Origin: CAIYRG01 sp965247505
Lineage (GTDB): Bacteria; Pseudomonadota; Alphaproteobacteria; Micropepsales; Micropepsaceae
Length of the DNA stretch: 64,000 nt
Reading direction: 5' to 3'
NCBI GenBank assembly: GCA_965247505.1
Contig: OZ252020.1
Coordinates: forward strand, 3,100,001 to 3,164,000
The notes under the pieces are model-generated. The model made no database searches and was not told where the DNA came from. It saw nothing but the letters and a program-made list of their open reading frames with translations. Shown here piece after piece: positions 52,907 through 62,273 of the stretch. Each line of letters begins with the position of its first letter. The stretch's first letter is position 1. The position numbers and the translations under genes are program-made.

Positions 52907-54396
52907 GCGAGATCCTCGCACAACTCCCGGCCTTGCAAGTGGTTTTGCCGCTTCTCGCCGCGATCTTGATCGTGTTTTTGCGGCACGAAACCTTCTCGTT
53001 TTGGATCGCGCTCGGCGTTTGCCTGTTATTGCCGTTCATATCCGCGGCGATGTTGCTGGAGGTGCTCGCAAACGGACCGATTTCCTATGCGCTTGGCGGC
53101 TGGCCACCGCCCTTCGGCATTGAGTACCGCGTCGATCTCTTAAACGCGATGGTGCTTCTTCTTGTCTCAATCATTGCAGCAGTCACGATGCCTTTTGCCT
53201 ATCGCAGCGTTAGGTTCGAAATCGATGCCGAGCGGCGGCCTTGGTTTTACGCAATGTTTTTGCTTTGCCTCACTGGGCTCTTAGGCGTCGCGATTACCGG
53301 CGATGCGTTCAACGCCTTTGTGTTTCTCGAAATCTCGTCTTTGTCCTCTTATGTGCTGATTGCGCTGGGCCGGGACCGCCGTGCGCTTCTCGCGGCCTAT
53401 CAATATTTGATCATGGGAACGATCGGCGCGACTTTCTATGTCATTGGCGTCGGCTTTCTTTATATTCTCACCGGCAGCCTGAATCTCGTCGACATCGCCG
53501 TGCGCGCTGCCGAGCTAGATCCGGCGCAGGGCCGGGCGCTTTTGACTGCGCTTGCCTTCATCACCGTTGGGGTCAGTCTGAAGCTGGCTCTGTTTCCGCT
53601 GCATTTTTGGTTACCCAACGCCTATGCCTATGCGCCGTCCTTTGTGACGGTTTTCTTGTCGGCAACGGCAACCAAAGTCGCCATCTACCTTCTGACCCGC
53701 TTTTACTTCTCCGTTTTCGGCGCCGCGCTGGATCTCGACGCTTTGCCGGTTATGGATATCCTGTTGGGCCTATCGCTGGCTGCGATGTTCATCGCCTCGA
53801 TTATCGCGATCTTCCAGACCAATCTTAAGCGCATGCTTGCCTATTCTTCCGTAGCGCAGATCGGATATATGACGCTCGGATTATCCCTGGCCAATACGCA
53901 AGCACTCACCGGCTCGATTGTTCATATGATCAATCATGGGATCATGAAGGCGGCCCTCTTTCTTGCGTTGGGGGCAGTCTTCTATCGAATCAATTCCGTC
54001 CGGCTTTCGGAAATATGCGGGATTGGCCGCTCCATGCCGATTACTATGGGGGCGTTCACGCTCGCCGGTTTAGGAATTATTGGCGTGCCAGGTACGGCCG
54101 GCTTTATTTCGAAATGGTATTTGGCAACCGGCGCGCTCGAGAGCGGTTCGGGGTTGATTGTCGGATTGATCGTCGGCTCATCGGTCATCTCGGTCGTTTA
54201 TATCGGGCGGATACTGGAAGCGGTGTGGCTTCGCAATCCATCGCCCGAAACGGAGCAAGCAAAAGATCCGCCACTGTCCATGCTGGCTCCGCTTCTCGTT
54301 CTTGCCGCAGCAACTATTTATCTCGGGCTCGATACCCGTGCGACCGTCGGCATCGCTAGCATGGCGGCCGAGGTGCTTATGGGAGGGCTGCAATGA
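52903..54396 (+). CDS. mrpD: Mrp antiporter subunit D (NuoM/N-like)
   Basis: 497 residues, about 14 membrane helices, of the proton-conducting membrane transporter family. Typical residues are the Glu in FVFLEISSLSSYVLIALG and the Lys pair in GVSLKLALFPLHFWLPNAYA and SATATKVAIYLLTRFYF. ATG overlaps the mrpC stop. It is the first of three antiporter-type large subunits in this operon and the MbhH equivalent. Confidence 0.92.
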   Translation: MSEILAQLPALQVVLPLLAAILIVFLRHETFSFWIALGVCLLLPFISAAMLLEVLANGPISYALGGWPPPFGIEYRVDLLNAMVLLLVSIIAAVTMPFAYRSVRFEIDAERRPWFYAMFLLCLTGLLGVAITGDAFNAFVFLEISSLSSYVLIALGRDRRALLAAYQYLIMGTIGATFYVIGVGFLYILTGSLNLVDIAVRAAELDPAQGRALLTALAFITVGVSLKLALFPLHFWLPNAYAYAPSFVTVFLSATATKVAIYLLTRFYFSVFGAALDLDALPVMDILLGLSLAAMFIASIIAIFQTNLKRMLAYSSVAQIGYMTLGLSLANTQALTGSIVHMINHGIMKAALFLALGAVFYRINSVRLSEICGIGRSMPITMGAFTLAGLGIIGVPGTAGFISKWYLATGALESGSGLIVGLIVGSSVISVVYIGRILEAVWLRNPSPETEQAKDPPLSMLAPLLVLAAATIYLGLDTRATVGIASMAAEVLMGGLQ

Positions 54397-55874
54397 TGCC
54401 CTTCAAGCCCGAAACGCTTATTATTGTAGCTATTCTTGCGCCGATTATTTGCGCGGGACTTTTGCCGCTCTTCCGCCGCATGCCCAATCTTCGCGAGGGG
54501 GTGACGCTTGTGACCGGGCTTATCGCCTGTGCAACCGCCCTTGCGCTTTTTGCGCCTGTGCTCGCCGGAGAGCGGCCCGAAGTGCAATTGCTTTCGATCG
54601 CGCCGGGGCTTTCTCTTGGCTTCAAGGTCGAACCGCTGGGCATGCTTTTCGCGCTGGTGGCGTCCGTTCTGTGGCTGGCAAACTCAGTCTACTCTATCGG
54701 CTATATGCGAGCCCATCACGAGCCGCGGCAAACGATCTTCTATGTTTCGTTCGCGATTGCTTTCAGCGCTACAATGGGCGTTGCCTTCGCCGAAAATTTT
54801 TTTACGCTGTTTCTTTGCTACGAAGCGCTGACGCTCTCGACCTTTCCCTTGGTTACCCATAATCGCGACGCGGCGGCGATGCGCTCCGGGCGCATCTATC
54901 TTCTCCTGCTGCTGGGAACCTCAATGGGGTTCTTTCTTCCCGCTATCATTGCGACATGGTTGATCGGCGGCACGCTATCTTTCACCGACGGCGGTATTCT
55001 TGCCGGGACAGCGGATCCGCTCCTCATCGGCGGGCTGCTTGCGCTCTATGTCTTCGGAATCGGCAAGGCCGCCCTTATGCCGGTCCATTTTTGGCTTCCA
55101 GCTGCGATGGTGGCGCCAACGCCGGTAAGTGCATTTCTACACGCGGTGGCGGTGGTAAAAGCTGGCGTGTTCGCCATCGTGAAAGTCGTTGTCTATGTCT
55201 TCGGTTTGGAGACGCTGGCCACAACGGGTGCCAATGAGTGGCTTATTTTCGTGGCGTGTCTAAGTCTCCTTCTCGCATCCTCCATCGCGCTCATGCAGGA
55301 AAACTTAAAGGCGCGCCTAGCTTATTCCACGGTCAGTCAGCTTGCTTATGTCGTCATCGGCGCGGCCCTTGCCACCTCGGCATCCGTGGTTGGATCCGGT
55401 CTTCAAATCGCCATGCATGCGGCGGGAAAGATCACATTGTTCTTTTGCGCTGGCGCAATCCAAATTGCCGCGCACAAGACCGAGATCGGCGACATGATCG
55501 GCCTTGGCCGAAAAATGCCCATTACAATGTGCGCGTTTTTCATAGGCGCGTTGAGCATTATTGGCCTGCCTCCCACCGGCGGAATGTGGAGCAAATGGAC
55601 GCTCATATTGAGCGCGATCGATGCAGGCTATCTGATTGTCGCCGGCGTATTGATGATCAGCTCGCTCCTGAGCGTGGCCTATCTCATGCCGATTGTTGCG
55701 CGCGCCTTCTTTCTCCCCTCGCCACAAAGCGAAGCCGGTGTTGCAGTTAAAATCGAAGAAGCTCCGCTGCCTTGTCTGATTGCGCTTTGTTTTACCGCCG
55801 CGCTTACGGTGGTTCTATTCTTCCAGGCCGGCAGGCTCGAGGCGCTGCTTGAGCAACTATTTACGGCTGCATAG
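54393..55874 (+). CDS. Second antiporter-type large subunit (NuoL/M-like)
   Basis: 493 residues with about 14 membrane helices. It has the NuoL/M-type motif MPVHFWLPAAMVAPTPVSAF then LHAVAVVKAGVFAIVKVV, a membrane Glu in FLCYEALTLSTFPLV, and the late Lys in LQIAMHAAGKITLFF. ATG overlaps the mrpD stop (ATGA). It resembles the N-terminal part of MrpA without the C-terminal MbhD/E extension, which is encoded separately at 51554. Confidence 0.9.
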   Translation: MMPFKPETLIIVAILAPIICAGLLPLFRRMPNLREGVTLVTGLIACATALALFAPVLAGERPEVQLLSIAPGLSLGFKVEPLGMLFALVASVLWLANSVYSIGYMRAHHEPRQTIFYVSFAIAFSATMGVAFAENFFTLFLCYEALTLSTFPLVTHNRDAAAMRSGRIYLLLLLGTSMGFFLPAIIATWLIGGTLSFTDGGILAGTADPLLIGGLLALYVFGIGKAALMPVHFWLPAAMVAPTPVSAFLHAVAVVKAGVFAIVKVVVYVFGLETLATTGANEWLIFVACLSLLLASSIALMQENLKARLAYSTVSQLAYVVIGAALATSASVVGSGLQIAMHAAGKITLFFCAGAIQIAAHKTEIGDMIGLGRKMPITMCAFFIGALSIIGLPPTGGMWSKWTLILSAIDAGYLIVAGVLMISSLLSVAYLMPIVARAFFLPSPQSEAGVAVKIEEAPLPCLIALCFTAALTVVLFFQAGRLEALLEQLFTAA

Positions 55875-55886
55875 GGAAAACGGGCG

Positions 55887-56165
55887 ATGCCAAACGATCA
55901 CGAAAACGGCCAACAAATGAACGATGAGAAGAAATACTGGCTCGACGAGCCCTGCAATATCGACCGGCTATTTTATGCGTTCTGCGCGGTTTGTCTGCTT
56001 TTCGTAGCCGCGGATCTCTTCGTGGCCAAGCATGGCCTCTTCGTGATCGAACATCGTTTCGGTTTCTACAGCATCATAGGGTTTGTTTCCTGCGCCGGCA
56101 TCATTTGGGGCGCCAAACAACTCCGCCGAGTCCTGATGCGTCCCGAGGACTATTATGATCGCTGA
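55887..56165 (+). CDS. Small membrane protein of the antiporter operon
   Basis: 92 residues: a charged N-terminus (NDEKKYWLDEPCNIDRLFYA) and two membrane helices (FCAVCLLFVAADLFVA and FYSIIGFVSCAGIIWGAKQL), ending MRPEDYYDR. I cannot name it, but its place between two large subunits and its 11-base overlap with the next gene make it an operon component. ATG 55917 is an alternative start. Confidence 0.75.
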   Translation: MPNDHENGQQMNDEKKYWLDEPCNIDRLFYAFCAVCLLFVAADLFVAKHGLFVIEHRFGFYSIIGFVSCAGIIWGAKQLRRVLMRPEDYYDR

Positions 56166-57846
56166 GTTTTCGCCAGCTTTTGTCCTCATCGCCGGCGCGG
56201 CATTCGTTCCGTTTTTGCGCGGGACGTTGCGCTCTGCCTTTATGTTGGCGCTTCCCCTCTTGGCGTTCGCATACCTACTTAGTTTGCCGCATGGAGAAAT
56301 GGGCCAGGTCGTGCTTTTCGACTTGTCGCTGACGACTTTGCGCGTCGATAAGATGAGTCTCCTGTTCGGTTACGTCTTTCTGATCGCAGCCGAACTCAGC
56401 GTAATCTACTCCCTGCATGTGCGTGATACGACCCAGCATGTCGCGGGTCTTGTCTATGCGGGAGGCGCACTGGGGGCGGTATTTGCCGGCGACCTGGTGA
56501 GCTTCTTCATTTTTTGGGAAGTATTGGCGCTTGCGTCTGTTTTTCTGATTTGGGCGGCGCGTAATCTACGCTCCTACCGCGCAGGCATGCGCTATCTTCT
56601 TATTCAAATAGGTTCCGGCGTTCTGCTTCTTACCGGGATTTTGCTGAACTATAACGCGACGGAATCGATCGCCTTCGGTGAAATGGATTTCGCCCAGCCC
56701 GGGACGATTCTGATCTTCATCGCGTTTGGCATCAAATGCGCCTTTCCGCTTCTGCATAATTGGCTACAGGATTCCTATCCCGAGGCCACCATCACCGGCA
56801 CCGTTCTGCTTTCGGCCTTTACCACCAAGGTTGCGATCTACGCCCTTGCACGGGGATTTGCGGGAACCGAGATCCTTATCCCCATCGGCGCGGTGATGAC
56901 GATCTATCCGATTTTCTATGCCGTGATCGAGAACGATCTGCGCCGGGTGCTTGCCTATAGCATGAACAACCAACTCGGTTTCATGGTGGTCGGTGTTGGT
57001 CTGGGAACCGAACTCGCACTGAACGGCGCGGTGGCGCATGCCTTTGCCGATATATTGTTCAAAGGCCTCCTGTTTATGTCGATGGGTGCAGTTCTTTTCC
57101 GCGTCGGCACCGTAAAGGCCTCGGAGCTTGGTGGTCTGTACAAATCGATGCCGTGGACGGCCGGTTTCTGCATGGTCGGCGCTGCGTCCATTTCCGCGCT
57201 TCCCTTTTTCAGCGCCTTCATAACGAAGTCGATGATTATGGCGGCGGCGATGGAGGAGGGGCATTTTTGGCTTTGGATGATTCTTCTCGGCGCGAGCGCG
57301 GGTGTGGTCGAACATGCGGGAATTAAAATCCCCTATTTCGCATTTTTCGCGCATGATTCCAGAAAACACTGCAAAGAAGCGCCGCTCAATATGCTGGTCG
57401 CGATGGGAATCGCGGCACTTGCGTGTATCGGGATCGGCAGCTTTCCAGGATTGTTCTACTCGATACTTCCCTTCGCCACGGACTATCATCCCTATAGCCT
57501 CGATCACGTTGTCACGCAGACGCAGCTTCTCTTCTTAGCGGCGCTTGCGGTTTTCGTGTTCATTCGCGTCGGCATTTATCCGGCGGAATTGCGCGCGACG
57601 AATCTTGATTTCGACTGGTTCTATCGCAGAGTGGGCGCAGGCATTCTTGTTGGCGCCGAAAAGATGTTGGAGCGCGGATGGAGTGCCTTTGCCTACCAAG
57701 TCGGGCGAGCGGTCAAATTTCTTGCCGATGGTCTTCACACCTGTCACGGACCGAGCGGCCTGCTCGCGCGCAGCTGGCAGACCAGCAACATGGCATTTTG
57801 GACCAGTGTCGTGCTCGCCGCCTATCTGCTGTTTCTTTATCTATAG
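56155..57846 (+). CDS. Third antiporter-type large subunit
   Basis: 563 residues, about 14-15 membrane helices. It carries the membrane Glu in FFIFWEVLALASVFLIWAAR, the Lys in FGIKCAFPLLHNWLQDSYPE and TKVAIYALARGF, and a late YSMNNQLGFMVVGVGLGTEL. The C-terminal 90 residues include an amphipathic stretch (NLDFDWFYRRVGAGILVGAE) like the extended helix HL of NuoL-type subunits. It may add a third ion channel or a lateral helix to the complex. Confidence 0.88.
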   Translation: MIAEFSPAFVLIAGAAFVPFLRGTLRSAFMLALPLLAFAYLLSLPHGEMGQVVLFDLSLTTLRVDKMSLLFGYVFLIAAELSVIYSLHVRDTTQHVAGLVYAGGALGAVFAGDLVSFFIFWEVLALASVFLIWAARNLRSYRAGMRYLLIQIGSGVLLLTGILLNYNATESIAFGEMDFAQPGTILIFIAFGIKCAFPLLHNWLQDSYPEATITGTVLLSAFTTKVAIYALARGFAGTEILIPIGAVMTIYPIFYAVIENDLRRVLAYSMNNQLGFMVVGVGLGTELALNGAVAHAFADILFKGLLFMSMGAVLFRVGTVKASELGGLYKSMPWTAGFCMVGAASISALPFFSAFITKSMIMAAAMEEGHFWLWMILLGASAGVVEHAGIKIPYFAFFAHDSRKHCKEAPLNMLVAMGIAALACIGIGSFPGLFYSILPFATDYHPYSLDHVVTQTQLLFLAALAVFVFIRVGIYPAELRATNLDFDWFYRRVGAGILVGAEKMLERGWSAFAYQVGRAVKFLADGLHTCHGPSGLLARSWQTSNMAFWTSVVLAAYLLFLYL

Positions 57847-58054
57847 GGGCCCGATTTAAGGACCGTGTGCAGCACCTGCATATTGATGCTGTCCCGAAAA
57901 GAGAGGCTTCATGCCTCTCTGGAATATTGAGCGATGGGGAAAAGGGGCCCACGAAACTTAGAATGTCTCAGAGGATGACTGGTTCCAAGTTTCGCGGGAA
58001 GTTGATCTAGAAAATTGCAGGGCGTCGCATTTGTATAAGGCTTGTTGAGGCGCA

Positions 58055-58297
58055 TTAGGCTTCGGTTTCGGTCTCCATGTTTTTCTGTGCGGCACGGTAT
58101 TCCTTCAAATTGTAAAGTTTTTTCTGCACGATGGTCTGGAACTCCTCCAGCAGGCCGGGAGAAGCGGTAAGCTCGGACGCGGCAACAGTTGAGCGTTCGA
58201 GAGTATTTGTTTCCACTGATGGATCGGGAGCTGCCTCCTGGGGCATCAAGATGGTTACGATACTAAGCCAAAACATGGCGCGGATTATCATCGTCAT
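58055..58297 (-). CDS. Small exported protein, DUF5330-like N-terminus
   Basis: 80 residues with an N-terminal hydrophobic segment MTMIIRAMFWLSIVTILMPQ, close to the opening of DUF5330 proteins of alphaproteobacteria, then an acidic linker and a helical end (LLEEFQTIVQKKLYNLKEYR). No function is known. Start may be the first or third codon. Confidence 0.6.
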   Translation of the reverse strand: MTMIIRAMFWLSIVTILMPQEAAPDPSVETNTLERSTVAASELTASPGLLEEFQTIVQKKLYNLKEYRAAQKNMETETEA

Positions 58298-58504
58298 TTG
58301 CCTCGTTGCGGGCTTACACCATAATGCGTCAGGAATTTCCCGGGCTTAAAACACTTAGCTAAAATGCGGTCGATCCCGCTTTATTGGTGAATGTCGTTCG
58401 ATTTATGCTTTCTATTAACTTAGCGAGATCGTTAGAATCCGAATCCAATCGCAGTATCGCCCCTTATTTTCTAAGCCATTTGAGTCGGCATTCGAAACCA
58501 CGAG

Positions 58505-58843
58505 ATGCGTTTAAAAAGCAAAATCTATGTGCAGGCCCTAATCCGGCGCGCCGAAGTGCAAGGGGCCGCAGCGTTCGTCGTGCGTAGCGGCACGGTAGAG
58601 GCCGGGGCGGTTTTTATCAAGATCAACCGCCTCGACGGGTGCTGTGACGTGCTTGGACCCTCCCAGAGATTGGGAGCCGAGGGCGAGATAGAACGAGTTT
58701 GGACCCGGCCATTGGGCGAAGCGGCCAGCGAGGAAAAAGCGGCCGAATATTTTGCCCGCCAGCTCAAATTCGATCCCGACATTTGGATTGTCGAAATTGA
58801 AGACAGAGATGGCCGCAGTTTCGTCGATGAAGCCATAGACTAG
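58505..58843 (+). CDS. DUF1491 family protein
   Basis: 112 residues matching the alphaproteobacterial DUF1491 pattern: RLKSKIYVQALIRRAEVQGA, AAFVVRSGTVEAGAVFIKIN, and FARQLKFDPDIWIVEIEDRD. No signal peptide; cytosolic and uncharacterised. Its TAG stop is the first three bases of the palindromic repeat at 58840. Confidence 0.9.
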   Translation: MRLKSKIYVQALIRRAEVQGAAAFVVRSGTVEAGAVFIKINRLDGCCDVLGPSQRLGAEGEIERVWTRPLGEAASEEKAAEYFARQLKFDPDIWIVEIEDRDGRSFVDEAID

Positions 58844-58890
58844 AGCATGATACGGCCAGAATGATTCAATTTGGCCGTATCATGCTCTAG
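58840..58890. repeat. Palindromic repeat CTAGAGCATGATACGGCCA, short form
   Basis: A perfect inverted repeat with 19-bp arms (CTAGAGCATGATACGGCCA) around a 13-base loop, immediately at the DUF1491 stop codon. The same arms end the 274-bp element at 61998. On RNA it would form a strong hairpin. Confidence 0.9.
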
Positions 58891-58928
58891 CCCTTGCGCG
58901 CAGCGAAGCCCTAAGTTACGCCACGCCA

Positions 58929-60377
58929 GGCGATGTCCTATCTCTGTTGAAATTCGTGGGGCAGGCGTCGCTGGTTGATGATGCTATGCTGCCTTCATGA
59001 TGGTTTCAATGGCACTGTCGGCCTGAGCCTTTCTCAAGTGTTCCTGGAGAGCATTTCGGAGGATGGGCAGCTGGCGATAGGCCTTGAGGCGACGGAAGGT
59101 TTTCTGGGCCTCCAGCAGGCCGGCGGCGGTCCATCTGAGCGCCATCTCGGCGTGTCTCCAGCGTTTGACGTTGCGGGTGACCTGGCGCACCGTGCCGAGC
59201 GCGTTCTCGACGATGTTGGTGCAGGCGAGCGAGCGCCGGAGTGCGTGCGGTAGGCCGAGGCGGATGACGGTGAGGATCTCCTCCAGCCCCTCCAGGATGC
59301 TGCCCGAGACGCCCGGTTCCTCATGCTCCAGACGCCGGACCAGGTTGCGCAAGAGCCGCTCGGCCTTGTTTGCGTCGTCCTGGTCCCAGGCCTGACGGAG
59401 CGCCTTCTTGACGCTCGCGTGCAAATGTTGGGGCAGGCGCTCGATGATGTTACGGACCTTGTGGACCTGGCAGCGCTGGATGGCGGCGGCCACACCGAAG
59501 GTGTTTCGGATCGCTTTGCTGAGTGCCTTCGCGCCATCGACGATGAACAGCCGCGGCAGTGTCGGATCGAGCCCCCTGGCGAGGAGATTGTCGATCAAGG
59601 CCTGGACGACGACCGTGTTCTCCGTCGCCCCCTCGACCACGGCCAGGACATGCTTGTCGCCGTTGCCATCGACGCCGATCGCCGCCATCAGGACATGGTC
59701 GCCGACATGCAGACCGTCGATCTGGATGACTAGCAGGTCGAGTTCCGAGAGATCCGAGGCGATCCAGGCCTTCATCTTCTTGCGTGACAGCGCCACAAAG
59801 CGCCGGGAAACGGCCGACTTCGAGGTGCCGTCGCCACGCGCTTTCGCCAGGTCGCCCTCGGGCAGACGGACCGCGCGGTGGTACTTGCGGGTCGACACGT
59901 TCAGCACCATCAGGTTGAGCGCCCACTCGAGCAGCAGGTTGCCATCGCGTAGCGCCTGCCAACTCTCCAAGCTCACCTCTTTGCCCGCCCGGTCACGAAC
60001 CCGTGGCCGGGCCACCTTCACTTTGCCGCCGTGGTAGCCGATCTCGCTATGTGTCCTGCCCCAGCGATAACCTCGACGGTCCCCATGGCGGCGATGTCGG
60101 GCCCCGCACACGGTCGTGGCGTCCTCCTCCATCATCTCGGCCAAGGCCTCGACCCCGGCCAGAAGACAAAACCGATCCACGCTGAGATGGACTGCGTCCA
60201 TCGCGTCCGCCAGCGGCGGCATAGGAATCGAGGGGGCAAGGGCTTTCGGGCGGCTGGAACTACGGATATTATTTCCCATGGTGTCGTTCTCCCTTTTGGG
60301 TTTGCAGCACCCGGAGCCTAACGGCTCCAGGAGAGCGACACCTACCTCAACTTTTCAACATCGACCGGGACATCCCC
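58929..60377 (-). mobile_element. IS256-family insertion sequence
   Basis: A 1449-bp element with imperfect inverted ends (GGCGATGTCC on the left, GGGGATGTCC read inward from the right, and GGCGTCGCT/GGTGTCGCT further in). It is flanked by an 8-bp target duplication CCACGCCA at 58921-58928 and 60378-60385. It separates the DUF1491 region from prfC. Confidence 0.9.
58984..60279 (-). CDS. IS256-family transposase
   Basis: 431 residues, mutator-type transposase: LVIQIDGLHVGDHVLMAAIG with the first Asp, LFIVDGAKALSKAIRNTFG with the second, and TNIVENALGTVRQVTRNVKR with the Glu, plus the CQVHKVRNIIERLP motif. Full length and apparently intact. GGGAG lies before the ATG. Confidence 0.93.
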   Translation of the reverse strand: MGNNIRSSSRPKALAPSIPMPPLADAMDAVHLSVDRFCLLAGVEALAEMMEEDATTVCGARHRRHGDRRGYRWGRTHSEIGYHGGKVKVARPRVRDRAGKEVSLESWQALRDGNLLLEWALNLMVLNVSTRKYHRAVRLPEGDLAKARGDGTSKSAVSRRFVALSRKKMKAWIASDLSELDLLVIQIDGLHVGDHVLMAAIGVDGNGDKHVLAVVEGATENTVVVQALIDNLLARGLDPTLPRLFIVDGAKALSKAIRNTFGVAAAIQRCQVHKVRNIIERLPQHLHASVKKALRQAWDQDDANKAERLLRNLVRRLEHEEPGVSGSILEGLEEILTVIRLGLPHALRRSLACTNIVENALGTVRQVTRNVKRWRHAEMALRWTAAGLLEAQKTFRRLKAYRQLPILRNALQEHLRKAQADSAIETIMKAA

Positions 60378-60404
60378 CCACGCCACCCCAATTGGTTTAA
60401 ATTG

Positions 60405-62000
60405 ATGAGCGCGAACCCGATACAGAACAATCAGTCGCCCGCGGCGCAGGCTGCGCGCCGGCGTACTTTCGCGATCATCTCCCATCCCGACGCCGGTAAG
60501 ACAACTCTCACCGAGCAGTTGTTGCTTCTGGGTGGCGCGATCCGGATGGCTGGCCAGGTGAAAGCCCGGGGCAATGCGCGCCGCGCGCGTTCCGATTGGA
60601 TGAAAATCGAACAGGAGCGCGGCATATCGGTAACCTCAGCGGTAATGACGTTCGAATTCGAAGATATTGTTCTCAATCTTCTCGATACGCCGGGACATGA
60701 AGACTTTTCAGAAGACACTTATCGCACGCTCACGGCAGCGGATTCCGCGGTCATGGTGATCGATGCGGCGAAGGGCATCGAAGCGCAAACGCGTAAGCTC
60801 TTCGAAGTCTGCCGGCTTCGCGACATTCCCATCATGACCTTTATCAATAAGATGGATCGTGAAGCGCGCGATCCATTTGATCTGATCGACGAAATCGCCG
60901 ATCAATTGCAACTCGAATGTGTGCCAATGAATTGGCCCTCAGGCTCGGGCCTCAATTTTCGAGGCGTCTTCGACCTGAAATCACAGAAATTTCTACCCTT
61001 CAAGCAGCCCGGCACGCGCATTGCAGCGGGTGAGATTGCGAAAACGCTGGCGGAGGACGAATGCGCGAAACTGAACGAGGATGTTTCGCTTATCGAGGGC
61101 GCTTCTGCGCCGTTCGCTCTTGAGACCTATCGTGAAGGTCATCAGACACCGGTCTATTTCGGCTCGGCATTAAAGAAATATGGTGTTCGTGAGCTTATCG
61201 ATGGGCTTGTGGAATATGCGCCGCCACCGCGCATACAACACGCGGTACCACACGATGTTTCGCCCTCCGATGACGGTGTCACCGGCTTTGTATTCAAGGT
61301 TCAGGCGAATATGGATCCCAATCACCGCGACCGCGTGGCGTTCTTGCGTCTGTGTTCGGGTCGATTTAGGCGCGGAATGAAGTTGAAACAGTCTGGGACC
61401 GGGAAAGTACTCGGCGTTCACAATCCGATTCTTTTCTTTGCCCAGTCGCGCGAGACGGTCGATGAGGCTTATCCCGGCGACATCATCGGTATTCCCAATC
61501 ATGGCATCTTGCGGGTAGGCGATACCCTGACCGAAAACGAAACGCTGACCTTCACGGGAATCCCGAACTTCGCGCCCGAAATCTTGCGCCGCGTACGGCT
61601 ATTCGATGCCATGAAAGCCAAACATCTCAAGCGCGCATTAGAAAGTTTGGCGGAGGAGGGCGTAACGCAGGTATTCAGGCCTCTTATCGGGGCGCAATGG
61701 ACGGTGGGCGTTATCGGTCAGCTGCAGCTCGATGTGCTGAAGAGTAGATTGCAGGCCGAATATGGGCTGGATACCGATCTCGAAGCCTCGCCCTATGAGA
61801 CGGCGCGTTGGCTGGAAGGAAGCGCCGACGAGATCACAAAGTTTCGTGATGCGAATAAGGGGCAAATGGCGGAGGATCGTGATGGCGCGCCAGTGTTCTT
61901 GGCAAAAAATGCCTGGGAACTTGGTTATGTTGACGACAAATTTCCAAAGGTAAAATTTCTCAAGACGCGCGAGCGCAGCGCCGTCGCCGAGGCGGCTTAG
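60405..62000 (+). CDS. prfC: Peptide chain release factor 3
   Basis: 531 residues from ATG 60405. Translational GTPase motifs: G1 ISHPDAGKTTLTEQLL, the G2 region EQERGISVTSAVMTF, G3 DTPGHEDFSEDTYRTL and G4 NKMDREARDPFDLID, then the RF3 C-terminal domain with GAQWTVGVIGQLQLDVLKSR. RF3 recycles RF1 and RF2 from the ribosome after termination. No clear ribosome site precedes the ATG; the IS256 element and its duplication end 19 bases upstream, so native upstream control has been displaced. Its TAG stop begins the palindromic element at 61998. Confidence 0.95.
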   Translation: MSANPIQNNQSPAAQAARRRTFAIISHPDAGKTTLTEQLLLLGGAIRMAGQVKARGNARRARSDWMKIEQERGISVTSAVMTFEFEDIVLNLLDTPGHEDFSEDTYRTLTAADSAVMVIDAAKGIEAQTRKLFEVCRLRDIPIMTFINKMDREARDPFDLIDEIADQLQLECVPMNWPSGSGLNFRGVFDLKSQKFLPFKQPGTRIAAGEIAKTLAEDECAKLNEDVSLIEGASAPFALETYREGHQTPVYFGSALKKYGVRELIDGLVEYAPPPRIQHAVPHDVSPSDDGVTGFVFKVQANMDPNHRDRVAFLRLCSGRFRRGMKLKQSGTGKVLGVHNPILFFAQSRETVDEAYPGDIIGIPNHGILRVGDTLTENETLTFTGIPNFAPEILRRVRLFDAMKAKHLKRALESLAEEGVTQVFRPLIGAQWTVGVIGQLQLDVLKSRLQAEYGLDTDLEASPYETARWLEGSADEITKFRDANKGQMAEDRDGAPVFLAKNAWELGYVDDKFPKVKFLKTRERSAVAEAA

Positions 62001-62271
62001 AGCATGATACGGCCAGATTGAAGCAATTCTGTTTGCCGTCCGGCGTTGTGATCCACGCGGAAAGCGGCGAAGCGCGATGTGAGCGCATCGGGCAAGCCGT
62101 ATGACAAAGTGGGCGCCCGCCGGACGTAAACCCAAAGGGACGGGCGGTTTTGCGCCAAATCCTGCGGGTTTTGTCTCGACCATAGTCCCGCTATGCTCTT
62201 CGACAAATCCCTTGACCTTGTCGCAAACACGCCACGTCAGAATGGTTCAATCTGGCCGTGTCATGCTCTAG
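61998..62271. repeat. 274-bp MITE-like element with TAGAGCATGATACGGCCAGA ends
   Basis: Terminal inverted repeats of about 25 bases (TAGAGCATGATACGGCCAGATTGAA, matched by the right end with one change in the outer part) enclose about 220 bases with no supported gene. The outer arms are those of the 58840 palindrome. It occupies the gap between prfC and the convergent DUF2336 gene and could form a bidirectional terminator-like structure. Confidence 0.85.
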
Positions 62272-62273
62272 CC

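Noticed and set aside
57890..57925. Intrinsic terminator after the antiporter operon
   Set aside because: AGAGGC-TTCAT-GCCTCT forms a hairpin but no T-run follows, so I do not call it.
59450..59962. Alternate-frame open reading frames inside the IS256 transposase
   Set aside because: They overlap an intact mutator-type transposase and are Arg/Pro/Ala-rich shadows of high-GC coding DNA.
61638..62183. Minus-strand frame across the prfC end and the MITE-like element
   Set aside because: It overlaps the conserved C-terminus of prfC and the palindromic element; composition fits repeat-derived shadow sequence.
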